A DNA stretch of 64,000 nt. It comes from Armatimonadota bacterium (GTDB taxonomy: Bacteria; Armatimonadota; Zipacnadia; Zipacnadales; JABUFB01). Made by a program: the position numbers and the translations under genes. Location of the stretch: NCBI GenBank assembly GCA_013314775.1, contig JABUFB010000014.1:62001-126000 (forward strand). Reading direction: 5' to 3'. This document shows, piece after piece, positions 44,045 through 52,636 of the stretch. Below the pieces are notes generated by a model. The model searched no databases. It was not told where the DNA came from and saw only the letters and a list, made by a program, of their open reading frames with translations. The number at the start of each line of letters is the position of its first letter. Positions within the stretch are counted from its first letter, which is position 1.

Positions 44045-45553
44045 CTAGCCTGAATAGAACCCCTGGAGTGCCGGCGGAACCGAGCGGTACGTCGCGTAAA
44101 GGTCCTGGTATGCGGGAGAGTCCGGACCGGGCTCAACGGTGCGCTCGCCCACGTCCATGGCAGCCTGAGCTTCCGCGGCGTTTGCGAACACTCCCGCACC
44201 CACGAAGGCGAACATGGCGGCCCCCAGTGCTGTGGCTTCCTGCTGCTCAGTGGTGATTACCGGCAAACCGGTCACATCGGCGCGGATCTGATTCCACAGT
44301 GCGTTCTTCGAACCACCCCCGACCACTCGTACGGACGCGGGCTGGAAGCCTGTTGCTTCGGCAAGGGTCTCCAGCGCATGGCGCATCTGGAAGGAGAGCC
44401 CCTCCAGGGCAGCTCGGTACACGTGGCCACGGCGGGTGTCAAGCTCAAGCCCCAGAACAGTGCCCCGAGTGCCGAACTTGCGCGTGGGGCCGGTGCTGGG
44501 AACGAAGCTCGGAACAAGCGTGACGCCCCCCGCTCCCGGAGAAAGCTGCTGCGCCTCGCCGATCATCACTCCGTAGGCGTCGGAACGCTGGGCAACGTCC
44601 CCGTAGAGCAGGTCCCGGAGCCATTCAAGCACTCCCGAACCCATCATGAGAAGTTGGGGGTTCCACAGGCCGGGCTCGGCATCGCATTCGTAGATGAGAC
44701 CCTCTTCAAAGCCAAACCGCGTGGGCTCGAAGCGGTTGTGGCGCAGCATCAGGATCTCCCAGGTTCCGCTGCTGAGGATCGCCTCGCCGGGCTTGCCGCC
44801 GCAGCCTACTGCAGCGAACTGGGTGTCATGCCCCGCAGCAACAACCGGTGTGCCCACGGGAAGCCCACTGGCGGCTGAGCCCGCGGCGTGCACGGCTCCG
44901 ATGACTTCGCCGGGCTCGACCCAGCGCGGGAAGAACCCTGCGTCCAGACCGGCCAACGCGAGCATCTTCGCGGACCAGTCACGCTTGGCCATGTCCATGC
45001 ACATCATGGTCCCCGCTGCGGTGGGGTCTATGGACTTCTCTCCGCAGAGCAGGTGGCTGAGCAGGCCCGCGAACATCATGAAGCAGTCCGCGGTTTCCAG
45101 AGCATCGGGCTGGTTTTCACGCAACCAGATGAGCCGCAAGAGACTGTCGAAGGGGATCACCTGGTAGCCGGTTTCCGCAAATGCCTCCCACGGCGACATC
45201 CGGTCTCCGAAGGTCTCCGCAAGGGGCTCGGTGCGGGAGTCCTGCCAGCAAATGACCGGATATGTGAGAGAGCCGTCTGCTCGCACCGGAGCGCCGTCGG
45301 CGCCGCAGGTGTCCAGCGTCACCGCCACGATCTCATCGCTCGGAATCTGGGCCACGACCTCCTTGCAGGCGTCGCACAGGCGCGCGAAGACCGCCTCCAG
45401 GTCCCAGATAATCCAACCTTCGGGACAGCCAGGCTGGGGCGTAGATGAACTCGGGCGGCTTGCGGATGCGACGATCCTGCCCTCCGGGTCCACCGCGATG
45501 ACCGTGGCATTTGTGGAACCGCAGTCCATGACGATGGCGACCTGTCTTGCCAT
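44045..45553 (-). CDS. FGGY-family carbohydrate kinase
   Basis: 502 residues from the ATG at 45553, preceded by AAGGGGGA. The N-terminal VMDCGSTNATVIAVD is the FGGY phosphate-binding strand. AVTLDTCGADGAPVR, VICWQDSRTE, VAAGHDTQFAAVG, EAILSSGTWEIL, and VRVVGGGSKNALWNQIRAD followed by EQQEATALGAAMFA are the standard adenosine and sugar-site segments. It phosphorylates a sugar or polyol with ATP before it enters central metabolism. Candidates within the family include xylulose, fuculose, rhamnulose and gluconate; I cannot choose among them. It converges on the cyclase gene with a 12-base gap and diverges from an amidohydrolase gene. Confidence 0.85.
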   Translation of the reverse strand: MARQVAIVMDCGSTNATVIAVDPEGRIVASASRPSSSTPQPGCPEGWIIWDLEAVFARLCDACKEVVAQIPSDEIVAVTLDTCGADGAPVRADGSLTYPVICWQDSRTEPLAETFGDRMSPWEAFAETGYQVIPFDSLLRLIWLRENQPDALETADCFMMFAGLLSHLLCGEKSIDPTAAGTMMCMDMAKRDWSAKMLALAGLDAGFFPRWVEPGEVIGAVHAAGSAASGLPVGTPVVAAGHDTQFAAVGCGGKPGEAILSSGTWEILMLRHNRFEPTRFGFEEGLIYECDAEPGLWNPQLLMMGSGVLEWLRDLLYGDVAQRSDAYGVMIGEAQQLSPGAGGVTLVPSFVPSTGPTRKFGTRGTVLGLELDTRRGHVYRAALEGLSFQMRHALETLAEATGFQPASVRVVGGGSKNALWNQIRADVTGLPVITTEQQEATALGAAMFAFVGAGVFANAAEAQAAMDVGERTVEPGPDSPAYQDLYATYRSVPPALQGFYSG

Positions 45554-45697
45554 TCGGGAAATCCCCCTTGCGTGCGAATGAGGTTTTGTGTCACAAGCGC
45601 CGCCGGCCAGAGGGCGGCGAGGATGACGCTGAGTTGTGGCAGGCATTCTCCGCAGCTGCGACGAACTCCTTCCATCAAATGCGCCACGGAGGCTGCT

Positions 45698-46531
45698 ATG
45701 GGATACATCGACGCCCACTCGCACATCTGGGACCAGGACTTCGACCGGTACCCGATTCTGCCCGACTACGACCCCGCTGCAATTCGCCCGATCACCTTCA
45801 CCCCCCAGGAGTTGTTCGCCCACTGCAAGCCGTGCGGGGTCGATCGCGTGGTGCTCATCCAGATGAGCTACTACGGATTCGATAATTCCTACATGCTGGA
45901 CGCTATCGCCCGCTGGCCCGAGACCTTCCGGGGAGTGGCGGTGATCGATCACAGTCAGGCCGATGTGGCCGAGGAGATGGCGCGTCTGCGCGAAGGCGGC
46001 GTGCGGGGTTTCCGGGTGCAGCCCGGCGGTGCGGACCCTGCCGACTGGCTCGAGGATGGCGAGTGGCGGCGATTCCTGGGCATCGCCGGAGAACTGGATA
46101 TGGCAGTATGCCCGCTCATCGATCCCGAGTACCTGCCCGCGGTGGGCAGGGCCGCCCACGCCTTCCCGGATACGACTTTCGTTATCGATCACCTGGGGCG
46201 GGTGGGATGCGGGCGCCCCATCGAGCCCCGGGACGTCGCCGCCCTGTGCGATCTGGGCTATTGCCCTAACTGCAATGTCAAGGTCTCTGCGTTCTACGCC
46301 CTGGGAAAAGGCGAGCCGCCATATGCCGACCTGGTGCCATTGATACGTCAGGTCTACGACGCTTTTGGTGCAGCGCGGCTCATGTGGGCCACGGACTGCC
46401 CGTACCAGGTGATGAGGTCCTCCTATGAGGACAGCCTGGCGCTGGTGCGGGATGGTCTCGATTTTCTGAGCGACGAGGACCGGGCGATGATACTCGAGGG
46501 CACAGCCGCCCGAGTGTTCTTCGGCATCTGA
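45698..46531 (+). CDS. Amidohydrolase-family hydrolase (lactonase-like)
   Basis: 277 residues from the ATG at 45698, which has GGAGG six bases upstream. GYIDAHSHIWDQDFDRYP holds the HxH motif and the W-D pair typical of COG3618-type amidohydrolases, several of which are sugar lactonases (for example acting on fucono- or rhamnono-lactone). FRGVAVIDHSQADV, TTFVIDHLGRVGCG and RLMWATDCPYQV carry the later His and Asp positions. With the divergent FGGY kinase this suggests sugar-acid catabolism, which is inference. A secreted protein gene starts 20 bases after its stop on the same strand. Confidence 0.8.
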   Translation: MGYIDAHSHIWDQDFDRYPILPDYDPAAIRPITFTPQELFAHCKPCGVDRVVLIQMSYYGFDNSYMLDAIARWPETFRGVAVIDHSQADVAEEMARLREGGVRGFRVQPGGADPADWLEDGEWRRFLGIAGELDMAVCPLIDPEYLPAVGRAAHAFPDTTFVIDHLGRVGCGRPIEPRDVAALCDLGYCPNCNVKVSAFYALGKGEPPYADLVPLIRQVYDAFGAARLMWATDCPYQVMRSSYEDSLALVRDGLDFLSDEDRAMILEGTAARVFFGI

Positions 46532-46551
46532 CCACCGGTTGGAGGTGGATC

Positions 46552-47274
46552 ATGTTACGCACTGTGTTGTGTGCCCTGCTGATCGCAGGCATCGGTGTCT
46601 GCGTCGCCGACGACTCGCTGCTGCGCCTGCGGCATTCGTGCTATCTGGTGCTGGTCCCTGATGAAACCGCGACTCTGCGCGCCGACTTCAACTGCATCCC
46701 CCATGGGACCTATCCCGACTGGTTGGAGTACACGCTCTATGACCGGTCGGGAGATGAAGTCGCGTGGGGGCAGGTCCCCCCTGGCGCGCAGGCAGTGCTG
46801 GATGTGAGGGTGAAGACCCCGGGACTGCATGTGCTGGAGCTTACGTCGGGCTGGAATCTGGCCACCTGCGCGCTCTCGGGCCCCCCGTGGGCTTTCGTGG
46901 TCTCAAGCCGCCTGCCCCTGCAAACGGTGGGCGAGGTGCCCCGGCTGTACTTCCACGTACCCGCAGGGCTCCGGTCCTTTGGACTGTTCGCCCAATCGTC
47001 TGTGACCCGCGAGGGCATTCGGGTCGAGGTCCTCGCCCCCGACGGTCGGGTGACGAAAGTCCTGGACGGCGACGCGGACCGGCTGGAGAAGCTGGATGTG
47101 GATGTCCCTGCTGGGCAGGATGGGGCGGAATGGTCGGTGCGCGTCACCGCCCCGCAGACGCCCGGCATGAACCTGGACGACTGTCTCCTGTATCTGGGAG
47201 ACAGCTTGCCTCCGTTCCTGGCCCCAACTGCCGAGGCGGTCCGGTCGGTGGCCTTGAGGGGTGACTGGCAATGA
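46552..47274 (+). CDS. Secreted beta-rich protein of unknown function
   Basis: 240 residues. The signal peptide is residues 1-19 (VLCALLIAGIGVCVAD). GGAGG precedes the ATG. The rest is two beta-sandwich-like halves, residues about 22-120 and 125-235. The second half (RLYFHVPAGLRSFGLFAQ, EGIRVEVLAPDGRVTKVL, EWSVRVTAPQTPGMNLDD) resembles the small accessory domains found on secreted glycosidases of this kind of bacterium. I see no catalytic motif. Its stop codon overlaps the ATG of the next gene (ATGA at 47271-47274). The two secreted proteins are therefore translationally coupled and likely work together, perhaps as a binding partner and a hydrolase. Confidence 0.65.
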   Translation: MLRTVLCALLIAGIGVCVADDSLLRLRHSCYLVLVPDETATLRADFNCIPHGTYPDWLEYTLYDRSGDEVAWGQVPPGAQAVLDVRVKTPGLHVLELTSGWNLATCALSGPPWAFVVSSRLPLQTVGEVPRLYFHVPAGLRSFGLFAQSSVTREGIRVEVLAPDGRVTKVLDGDADRLEKLDVDVPAGQDGAEWSVRVTAPQTPGMNLDDCLLYLGDSLPPFLAPTAEAVRSVALRGDWQ

Positions 47275-49355
47275 GCATATCCGGTACCGGCTTCGGGATT
47301 GTGTTACTGGTGTCGATCTGCTGCGTCACCGGCTTCGCCCAGGATGAGTGGTCTAGCGAGCCGCCCATCACCTATGTGCTCGACTATGGGAATGCCCACC
47401 TGGGCAACGCGCAATGGATGGAGGATGTGAGGAACGCGCCGCCGACGCTCCTGCACCTGGGCAAGGATGTGCCGATGACCCACAACTGGGGACCGATTGC
47501 GGCACTGGGTGGTGAGAATCAGGCATACGGCAAGGGTGAGAGCATCCGCCGCCTCTCTCCGGATGAGGTGGCCGCACGCATCGCCGACCTCACCCGGATG
47601 GTTGCCGATCTGCACGATGCCGGGGTCTCGCTGGTGATGCCGTACGTCTGCTCAAACACCGTCGCTGGTCACCCCGATACCAGGGCAGGACTTTGGGAGT
47701 TCTACGATCACTGGGATGAGTATGCATCTTTCGGGCTCGGGCCCCGGCCGGAGCGGGATGTAGCCGACTGGCTGCAGCGCGACCCGCAGGGCAACCCGGT
47801 GCGCTTCTATGCCTACACGGGAGACTTCTACCCCCCATACGAGCCCAACCATCGCGAAGCGGCTTGTGTGAACAACCCAGCCTGGCAGGCGTGGCTGTCG
47901 GCAGTGGTGCGGCTTGTTGCGAGGTGCGGTTACGACGGCTGCTTTGTGGACAACAGCGGCTCGCAGCGATGCTACTGCGCCTTCTGCCAGGAAGGCTTCC
48001 GAGAGTTCCTTAGCGCGCGTTACCGGCCTGAGGAGCTTGAGCGCCTGTTCGGGTTCAAGGGCGCCGACGAGATCCATCTTTCGGTAGAGCGCCAGGGGCT
48101 GCTCTGGGCCGAAACCCATCGTTTCTGGCTGGAGAGCCTGCGCAGACATCAGGTGCGCATCAGACAGGCTGGAGACAGTGTCAAGCCAGGGTTCAGAACC
48201 TTCCCCAATGGAGGACACCAGCGTCCGGAAGCAGTGAAGCTGGCGTTTCGCGATAGCGACTACGTCATGTTTGAGAAGTCCCTGGGGGACTACGGGACAC
48301 ATCCGGGACGGGCGCGATTCAAGATCGTCGGTGACATTGCCGTAAACAAGTACAACGACAACATTTACGAGTATTGCCTTACCCGTGCGGTACGCACGCG
48401 GGTAAAGCCGATCATCCTCACACGGGCCGGTTACCCGCGACGGGACCCGGAGCTGGAGCTGAATGACGCGACGGCCCGCCTGGGGATGGCAGAAGCGGCT
48501 GCGTTCGGTTCGGGCGGCGGGTTCCTGATACGGCCGGACTACAAGCTCTTCGGACCCGCGCTCAATGAGTACCGAGCCTTTTTCGAGACGCATGGGGACC
48601 TTTACACGGGCCTCAGGCCCATCGCGGACGTGGGGATCGCGCTCCTGCCGGAACAGGCGCTGTACCTGAACAAGACTAACGCAGCTCTCGTGGAGAGGCT
48701 GACGCGCTCGCTTGTGGACGATCATGTCTTGTTTGAGTACCTGCTTGAGGAGGACCTGGCCACCCCGCGGCTGTCCCGGTACCGGGCGGTCATCCTGCCT
48801 GGGGCCCAGGTGCTGTCCATCCCGCAGCTTGAAGCCCTGGAGCAGTATGTCCGGTCGGGTGGGCACCTGCTGGTCTTCGATCCGCTGCCCCGCTGGGACA
48901 CGCAGTTTGGCGAGCTGGACAGGTCTTACCGCGAACTGCCCGCCAGAGCATTGCTGCCCCTGGGATCTGGCGGAATACTCCGGTCCCCGGACGTGCCCCG
49001 GCGCGACGTAGCCGGCCTGCTGCGCGCATTGACAGGCGAAGACTTCGGGGTCCTTTCACTTGCGGGACAGAACGCCCCGGCATGGGTGCGGGTAGCGGCC
49101 TGGGAGAGGCCCGCCGAGAATCGACAACGGGTCTATCATGTGCTGAACTACTCGGCGCCGCTTGGTGAGAAGGCTGGGCCGCCCCTGGAGGTCGCTGAAC
49201 TGGAACTCGAAGTGCCGGCGCACCAGGAGATCACGGCGGAAGTCTGGACGCCCGGACGTCCTGAGTGCCAACGAGTGACGGCGCAGGCCGTGGATGGCGC
49301 GGCAACAATCAAACTGCCACCTCTGGGCATCTACCAGGTGGTGGTGCTTCGATAG
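47271..49355 (+). CDS. Secreted GH42-like glycoside hydrolase family protein
   Basis: 694 residues, ATG inside the ATGA overlap with the preceding gene. The signal peptide ends near residue 24 (CCVTGFAQ). Residues about 30-440 form a TIM barrel. CYCAFCQEGFREFLSARY is the Cys-x-Cys-x2-Cys segment widely seen in GH42-like and related putative glycosidases. It is preceded by GYDGCFVDNSG, a barrel strand with Asp. Residues about 450-600 are a Rossmann-like amidotransferase-type domain as in the GH42 trimerisation region (YRAVILPGAQVLSI, YVRSGGHLLVFDP), and the C-terminus is a small beta domain. The exact catalytic Glu pair is unclear, so activity is unproven. Confidence 0.65.
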   Translation: MSISGTGFGIVLLVSICCVTGFAQDEWSSEPPITYVLDYGNAHLGNAQWMEDVRNAPPTLLHLGKDVPMTHNWGPIAALGGENQAYGKGESIRRLSPDEVAARIADLTRMVADLHDAGVSLVMPYVCSNTVAGHPDTRAGLWEFYDHWDEYASFGLGPRPERDVADWLQRDPQGNPVRFYAYTGDFYPPYEPNHREAACVNNPAWQAWLSAVVRLVARCGYDGCFVDNSGSQRCYCAFCQEGFREFLSARYRPEELERLFGFKGADEIHLSVERQGLLWAETHRFWLESLRRHQVRIRQAGDSVKPGFRTFPNGGHQRPEAVKLAFRDSDYVMFEKSLGDYGTHPGRARFKIVGDIAVNKYNDNIYEYCLTRAVRTRVKPIILTRAGYPRRDPELELNDATARLGMAEAAAFGSGGGFLIRPDYKLFGPALNEYRAFFETHGDLYTGLRPIADVGIALLPEQALYLNKTNAALVERLTRSLVDDHVLFEYLLEEDLATPRLSRYRAVILPGAQVLSIPQLEALEQYVRSGGHLLVFDPLPRWDTQFGELDRSYRELPARALLPLGSGGILRSPDVPRRDVAGLLRALTGEDFGVLSLAGQNAPAWVRVAAWERPAENRQRVYHVLNYSAPLGEKAGPPLEVAELELEVPAHQEITAEVWTPGRPECQRVTAQAVDGAATIKLPPLGIYQVVVLR

Positions 49356-49406
49356 AAGCAGGAAGACGCGTGGGCGGTCCTTCAGAGACCGTCAGGAGGC
49401 ATCCGC

Positions 49407-50951
49407 GTGCTCGAACCGCAATCGCAGCGGACAGTCACTCTGGCACCGGCGCAGGCTCCAGATGGTTGGGCGGTGCTGGAAACGCTGCCGCTTCCTGTTA
49501 TCCTGATCGGACCTGACAGCCTCATCGTAAGGACAAATCGCGCGGCGGCAGGGCTGGTCGGGGGAGATGACACGCCTTTCCTGGGTATGCCTGCCTCGGC
49601 TTTTTTCGCGGCCACCGGAGCCGAGATCGATGCGGATACGCTCCTGAGGCAGGCTGCTGGTGTCGAGATACCCCTCACGATCCACACCCGCAGGCAAATT
49701 GGCGTCTCGCAGCATCAGGTCTTGCGCTGGACGATCCGCCGCCTGAGCGACGTGGGCGCCGGGGCAGGGCACGTCGTTGCCTGTGCTGAGGACGTCAGTG
49801 TGCGTCTGCAGCTTGAAAAACAACTGGAGCACCAGGAGCGCATTCGCTGCATCGGGCAGGCGGTGGCCGGGGTCGCTCACGAACTGGGTAACCCGCTGGG
49901 TGCGATCCTGGGCGCCGGTGAACTTCTGGAACCCCACGTGTTTACGAACGCCGGACGCGGTTATCTGCAGCGCCTCGTGGACCAGACCCTCCGCGCCCGC
50001 GAACTAATCCGCAACCTGCTCAGCTTCGTGCGCGGCGAAGACCCGGTGCCGGTACCTGTTTCGGCGTCCGCTCTTGTCTCGGAAGCGGCCCGATTCCTCG
50101 CCTTCGAGTTCTCGGAGAGGGGAATTCACATCCAGATCAGGCATGAGGAGAAGACGCCGCCGGTCAACGTGGCACCGGCGGAATTGCAGCAGGTCCTGAT
50201 CAACCTGCTGGTAAACGCTCAGCAGGCGCTGGAAGGGTGCCCGGAGCCATGTGTTAGTGTGGAGACCGGGGCGCGAGACGGGCGGGTGCGCATCGCGGTG
50301 CGCGACAATGGCCCCGGCATCCCGTTGCCCGTGCTTCCCCATCTGTTCGAGCCGTTCTTCACAACAAAGGCGCCGGGAGTCGGTACGGGGTTAGGACTGA
50401 GCATCGCCCAGGGGATCGTGCACCGGTACGGGGGAGAGTTGCTGGCACGCAACCACGAGGACGGAGGCGCAGTCTTCGAGGTGCTGCTGCCTGCCGCCGA
50501 GAGATGCGACCAACCGGTGCCCGAACCAGGCGAAGAAATGACCCCGCGCACGCACCACGAGCCGGCACGTGTCTTGATTGTCGATGACGACGAGGCGGTT
50601 CGCCAGGTGATCTCTCAGGCCCTGTCAAATGCCGGGCACCAGGTGGATGAGGCGTCGAGCGCCGAAGTGGCGCTTACGCGTGCCCAGTCCAGGGACTACC
50701 ACCTGATCCTGTGCGACCTGACTCTTCCGGGCATGAACGGGCGCGAGTTCCATCGTCGTCTTTCCACGCTGCGGCCCGAGCTTGCCGGTCGCGTGGTGTT
50801 CGCTTCGGGCGGGGAACCGACGCCGGACTTGGACGCCTTCCTGCAGCAGGTCGGGGCCTCTTACCTGCGCAAGCCTTTTTCGGTGCGTCGGGTTCTCCAA
50901 CTGGCCTCGGCCGCGGGATCTGAGGCCTCGAGTGGGCAATCCGGCGATTGA
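49407..50951 (+). CDS. Hybrid sensor histidine kinase with C-terminal receiver
   Basis: 514 residues from a GTG with AGGAGG eight to nine bases upstream. Residues about 20-135 are a PAS-like sensor domain with no membrane segment, so sensing is cytoplasmic. A coiled linker leads to the HisKA domain with GVAHELGNPLGAI (phospho-His at about 158). The HATPase domain has NLLVNAQQAL (N box), DNGPGIP (G1), PFFTTKAPGVGTGLGLSI (F and G2). Residues about 388-500 are a receiver with VLIVDDDEAV, LILCDLTLPG (intact Asp at about 437) and SYLRKPFSV. There is no output domain, so phosphate would pass to another protein not identified here. It could influence the cyclase encoded at 43094, but that protein lacks its own acceptor Asp. 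Confidence 0.88.
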   Translation: MLEPQSQRTVTLAPAQAPDGWAVLETLPLPVILIGPDSLIVRTNRAAAGLVGGDDTPFLGMPASAFFAATGAEIDADTLLRQAAGVEIPLTIHTRRQIGVSQHQVLRWTIRRLSDVGAGAGHVVACAEDVSVRLQLEKQLEHQERIRCIGQAVAGVAHELGNPLGAILGAGELLEPHVFTNAGRGYLQRLVDQTLRARELIRNLLSFVRGEDPVPVPVSASALVSEAARFLAFEFSERGIHIQIRHEEKTPPVNVAPAELQQVLINLLVNAQQALEGCPEPCVSVETGARDGRVRIAVRDNGPGIPLPVLPHLFEPFFTTKAPGVGTGLGLSIAQGIVHRYGGELLARNHEDGGAVFEVLLPAAERCDQPVPEPGEEMTPRTHHEPARVLIVDDDEAVRQVISQALSNAGHQVDEASSAEVALTRAQSRDYHLILCDLTLPGMNGREFHRRLSTLRPELAGRVVFASGGEPTPDLDAFLQQVGASYLRKPFSVRRVLQLASAAGSEASSGQSGD

Positions 50952-50960
50952 GACAGGGGG

Positions 50961-51917
50961 CTACTGAGCCGCGCCGCCCAACTGCACGCCTGCCACAATC
51001 TGCTCCGCGATTGGCTTGAACTTGTCCCAGTGTTTCTCTGGCGCTTCTGCGACTACATGGTAGCTGTAGTCGCCCTGGAAGCTGGCCCACCGCATCCCCT
51101 TCATCTTCACCGGCAGAAGTCCGGCTCGCTTGGTATAGCTGTACTCCACGAAGGCTGCGCGGGTCTTGGCGAAACGGTAATCGAATGTCGGGCTGCCTTC
51201 CTGGTACCCCGGATGCTCTTTGAGCCATTTCTCATTCTTGAAGTGCTGGAGCATTGCGCCATCGGCGGTCAACTCCAGCGGAAGTTGCTCTCCGGGACCA
51301 AGGTTGGAGGCGGCAACCCGCTCCTTTGCTGCCGCCGCGTCCCCGACCGCTCCCGCCCCGGATGCGCCCCGGACCGAGACCCGCGCGAGCCGCGTGCCTT
51401 TCCACGTGACGAGAACGAAAGTTCCGCCGGAACCCGCGTTGTCCGGCTCTCCCCAGCCCGTCGGATAGTATGCGGAGAAGCTCTTGTCCTTCGAGGTGAA
51501 GCTGGCCCATTCACCGGGCTCAGGGGGCGGGCCTGAGGCCGCGACCCCCACCATCAACAGGGCAATGGCGAGTATGGAAATGCCGCCGCCAACGATGATC
51601 ACCGGAAGTAGCCACGGGGGGCGCGATGGCGGTTCGGGTTCGGGCTCGGGGGGCCTGCGGCGCGATGGGGCGGGAGCACCCGAAGCCGTGGGAGCACCGT
51701 GCGCGGCCGGCCTTGGAGGGCCGGTTGCGCTCGGCGCCGTGGATGCAGGCTGTCCCGGGCGCGGTGGCGGTGCAACGCGGCCCGGCTGTGGCCCGGCCGA
51801 GGCCTGTTGACCGGCTGCCGGTTGCTTCTTCTGGGGAGGGCGCAGGTCGGCGTTACACCAGGTGCACAGGTCGTCGCGATCGCTGGTCATTCCGCACTTC
51901 GGGCATTTCTTGCCCAT
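50961..51917 (-). CDS. Zinc-ribbon, proline-rich, single-pass membrane protein
   Basis: 318 residues. Residues 5-21 form a zinc ribbon (CPKCGM and LCTWCNAD). Residues about 27-100 are Pro/Ala/Gly-rich and disordered. Residues about 103-128 are one membrane helix (LLPVIIVGGGISILAIALL). The rest is a soluble domain beginning WASFTSKDKSFSAYYPTGW, whose short-strand start followed by P-x-GW resembles PsbP/DcrB-like domains. The zinc ribbon should be cytoplasmic and the C-terminal domain outside the membrane. The function is unknown. It is convergent with the hybrid kinase (9-base gap) and divergent from uspA across 259 bases, where a GC-rich inverted repeat (GGCCGG and CCGGCC near 52072-52103) is the only visible structure. 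Confidence 0.65.
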   Translation of the reverse strand: MGKKCPKCGMTSDRDDLCTWCNADLRPPQKKQPAAGQQASAGPQPGRVAPPPRPGQPASTAPSATGPPRPAAHGAPTASGAPAPSRRRPPEPEPEPPSRPPWLLPVIIVGGGISILAIALLMVGVAASGPPPEPGEWASFTSKDKSFSAYYPTGWGEPDNAGSGGTFVLVTWKGTRLARVSVRGASGAGAVGDAAAAKERVAASNLGPGEQLPLELTADGAMLQHFKNEKWLKEHPGYQEGSPTFDYRFAKTRAAFVEYSYTKRAGLLPVKMKGMRWASFQGDYSYHVVAEAPEKHWDKFKPIAEQIVAGVQLGGAAQ

Positions 51918-52176
51918 GGCAGACCTCCCGACTTGCCTTTATCTAGGCGTTCAATTCCCGGCCCGAGGCCGGCGCGCGACAGACATCCAATCCCATTCTT
52001 TGCCGGCCATGCGAAGACTCCTTCAACAATGCACATGATTTCTCATCCGAGCAGCCCGCTGGCGTCGCAAACTGGCCGGGATTGCCGGCAGGATTTGCCG
52101 GCCGGGGAGGAATCTCGATGCAGCCGGCGAAAGGTCACTCACCAGAGCACCGCGTGCACTCAAGGAGTTGCCGACC

Positions 52177-52614
52177 ATGTACCAGCACATCCTGGTCACC
52201 CTGGACGAGTCGGAACTGGCCGAGCAGGCTCTGCCCCACGCTGTGGCGCTGGCCAGAGCCTTCGGCAGCACGCTGCACCTGGTCTCTGTTGTGCCCGTCG
52301 CTTCGCCCGAAGCTCTCCAGAGCGCCACCATGGCCACCGACCACGAGGCCCAGCTCGACAGCGTGCGCGCCTACATGCGGGGGATCCGCAAGCGCGCCAT
52401 GGAAAATGGCGTGGAGACGGAATGGGATGTCTGCCAGGGGGATGTTGCCGACGAGATTCTTCGCTACCGGGAGCAACAGGATTGTGACCTGATCGTGATG
52501 TCCACCCACGGACGGTCGGGCATGGGCCGCTGGGTTTATGGTAGCGTCGCCGACAGGATACTCAGACACAGCCCGGTCCCGGTGCTGCTGGTGCGGGCCG
52601 CCGAGAGCGCATGA
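52177..52614 (+). CDS. Universal stress protein UspA family
   Basis: 145 residues, one Usp domain. The start YQHILVTLDESELAEQALP and the nucleotide motif THGRSGMGRWVYGSVAD (G-x2-G-x9-G-S) mark an ATP-binding Usp. The end HSPVPVLLVR is typical. AAGGAG lies nine to ten bases before the ATG at 52177, which I prefer over an in-frame TTG at 52168. These cytoplasmic proteins bind ATP and support survival under starvation or stress. The next gene starts 22 bases after its stop on the same strand, so the two are likely cotranscribed. Confidence 0.9.
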   Translation: MYQHILVTLDESELAEQALPHAVALARAFGSTLHLVSVVPVASPEALQSATMATDHEAQLDSVRAYMRGIRKRAMENGVETEWDVCQGDVADEILRYREQQDCDLIVMSTHGRSGMGRWVYGSVADRILRHSPVPVLLVRAAESA

Positions 52615-52636
52615 CGAACGCGGGCGAAACCAGACG

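Noticed and set aside
47652-48866. Minus-strand reading frame of 404 codons inside the secreted GH42-like gene
   Set aside because: Shadow of the plus-strand gene, which has a signal peptide and a Cys-rich family segment.
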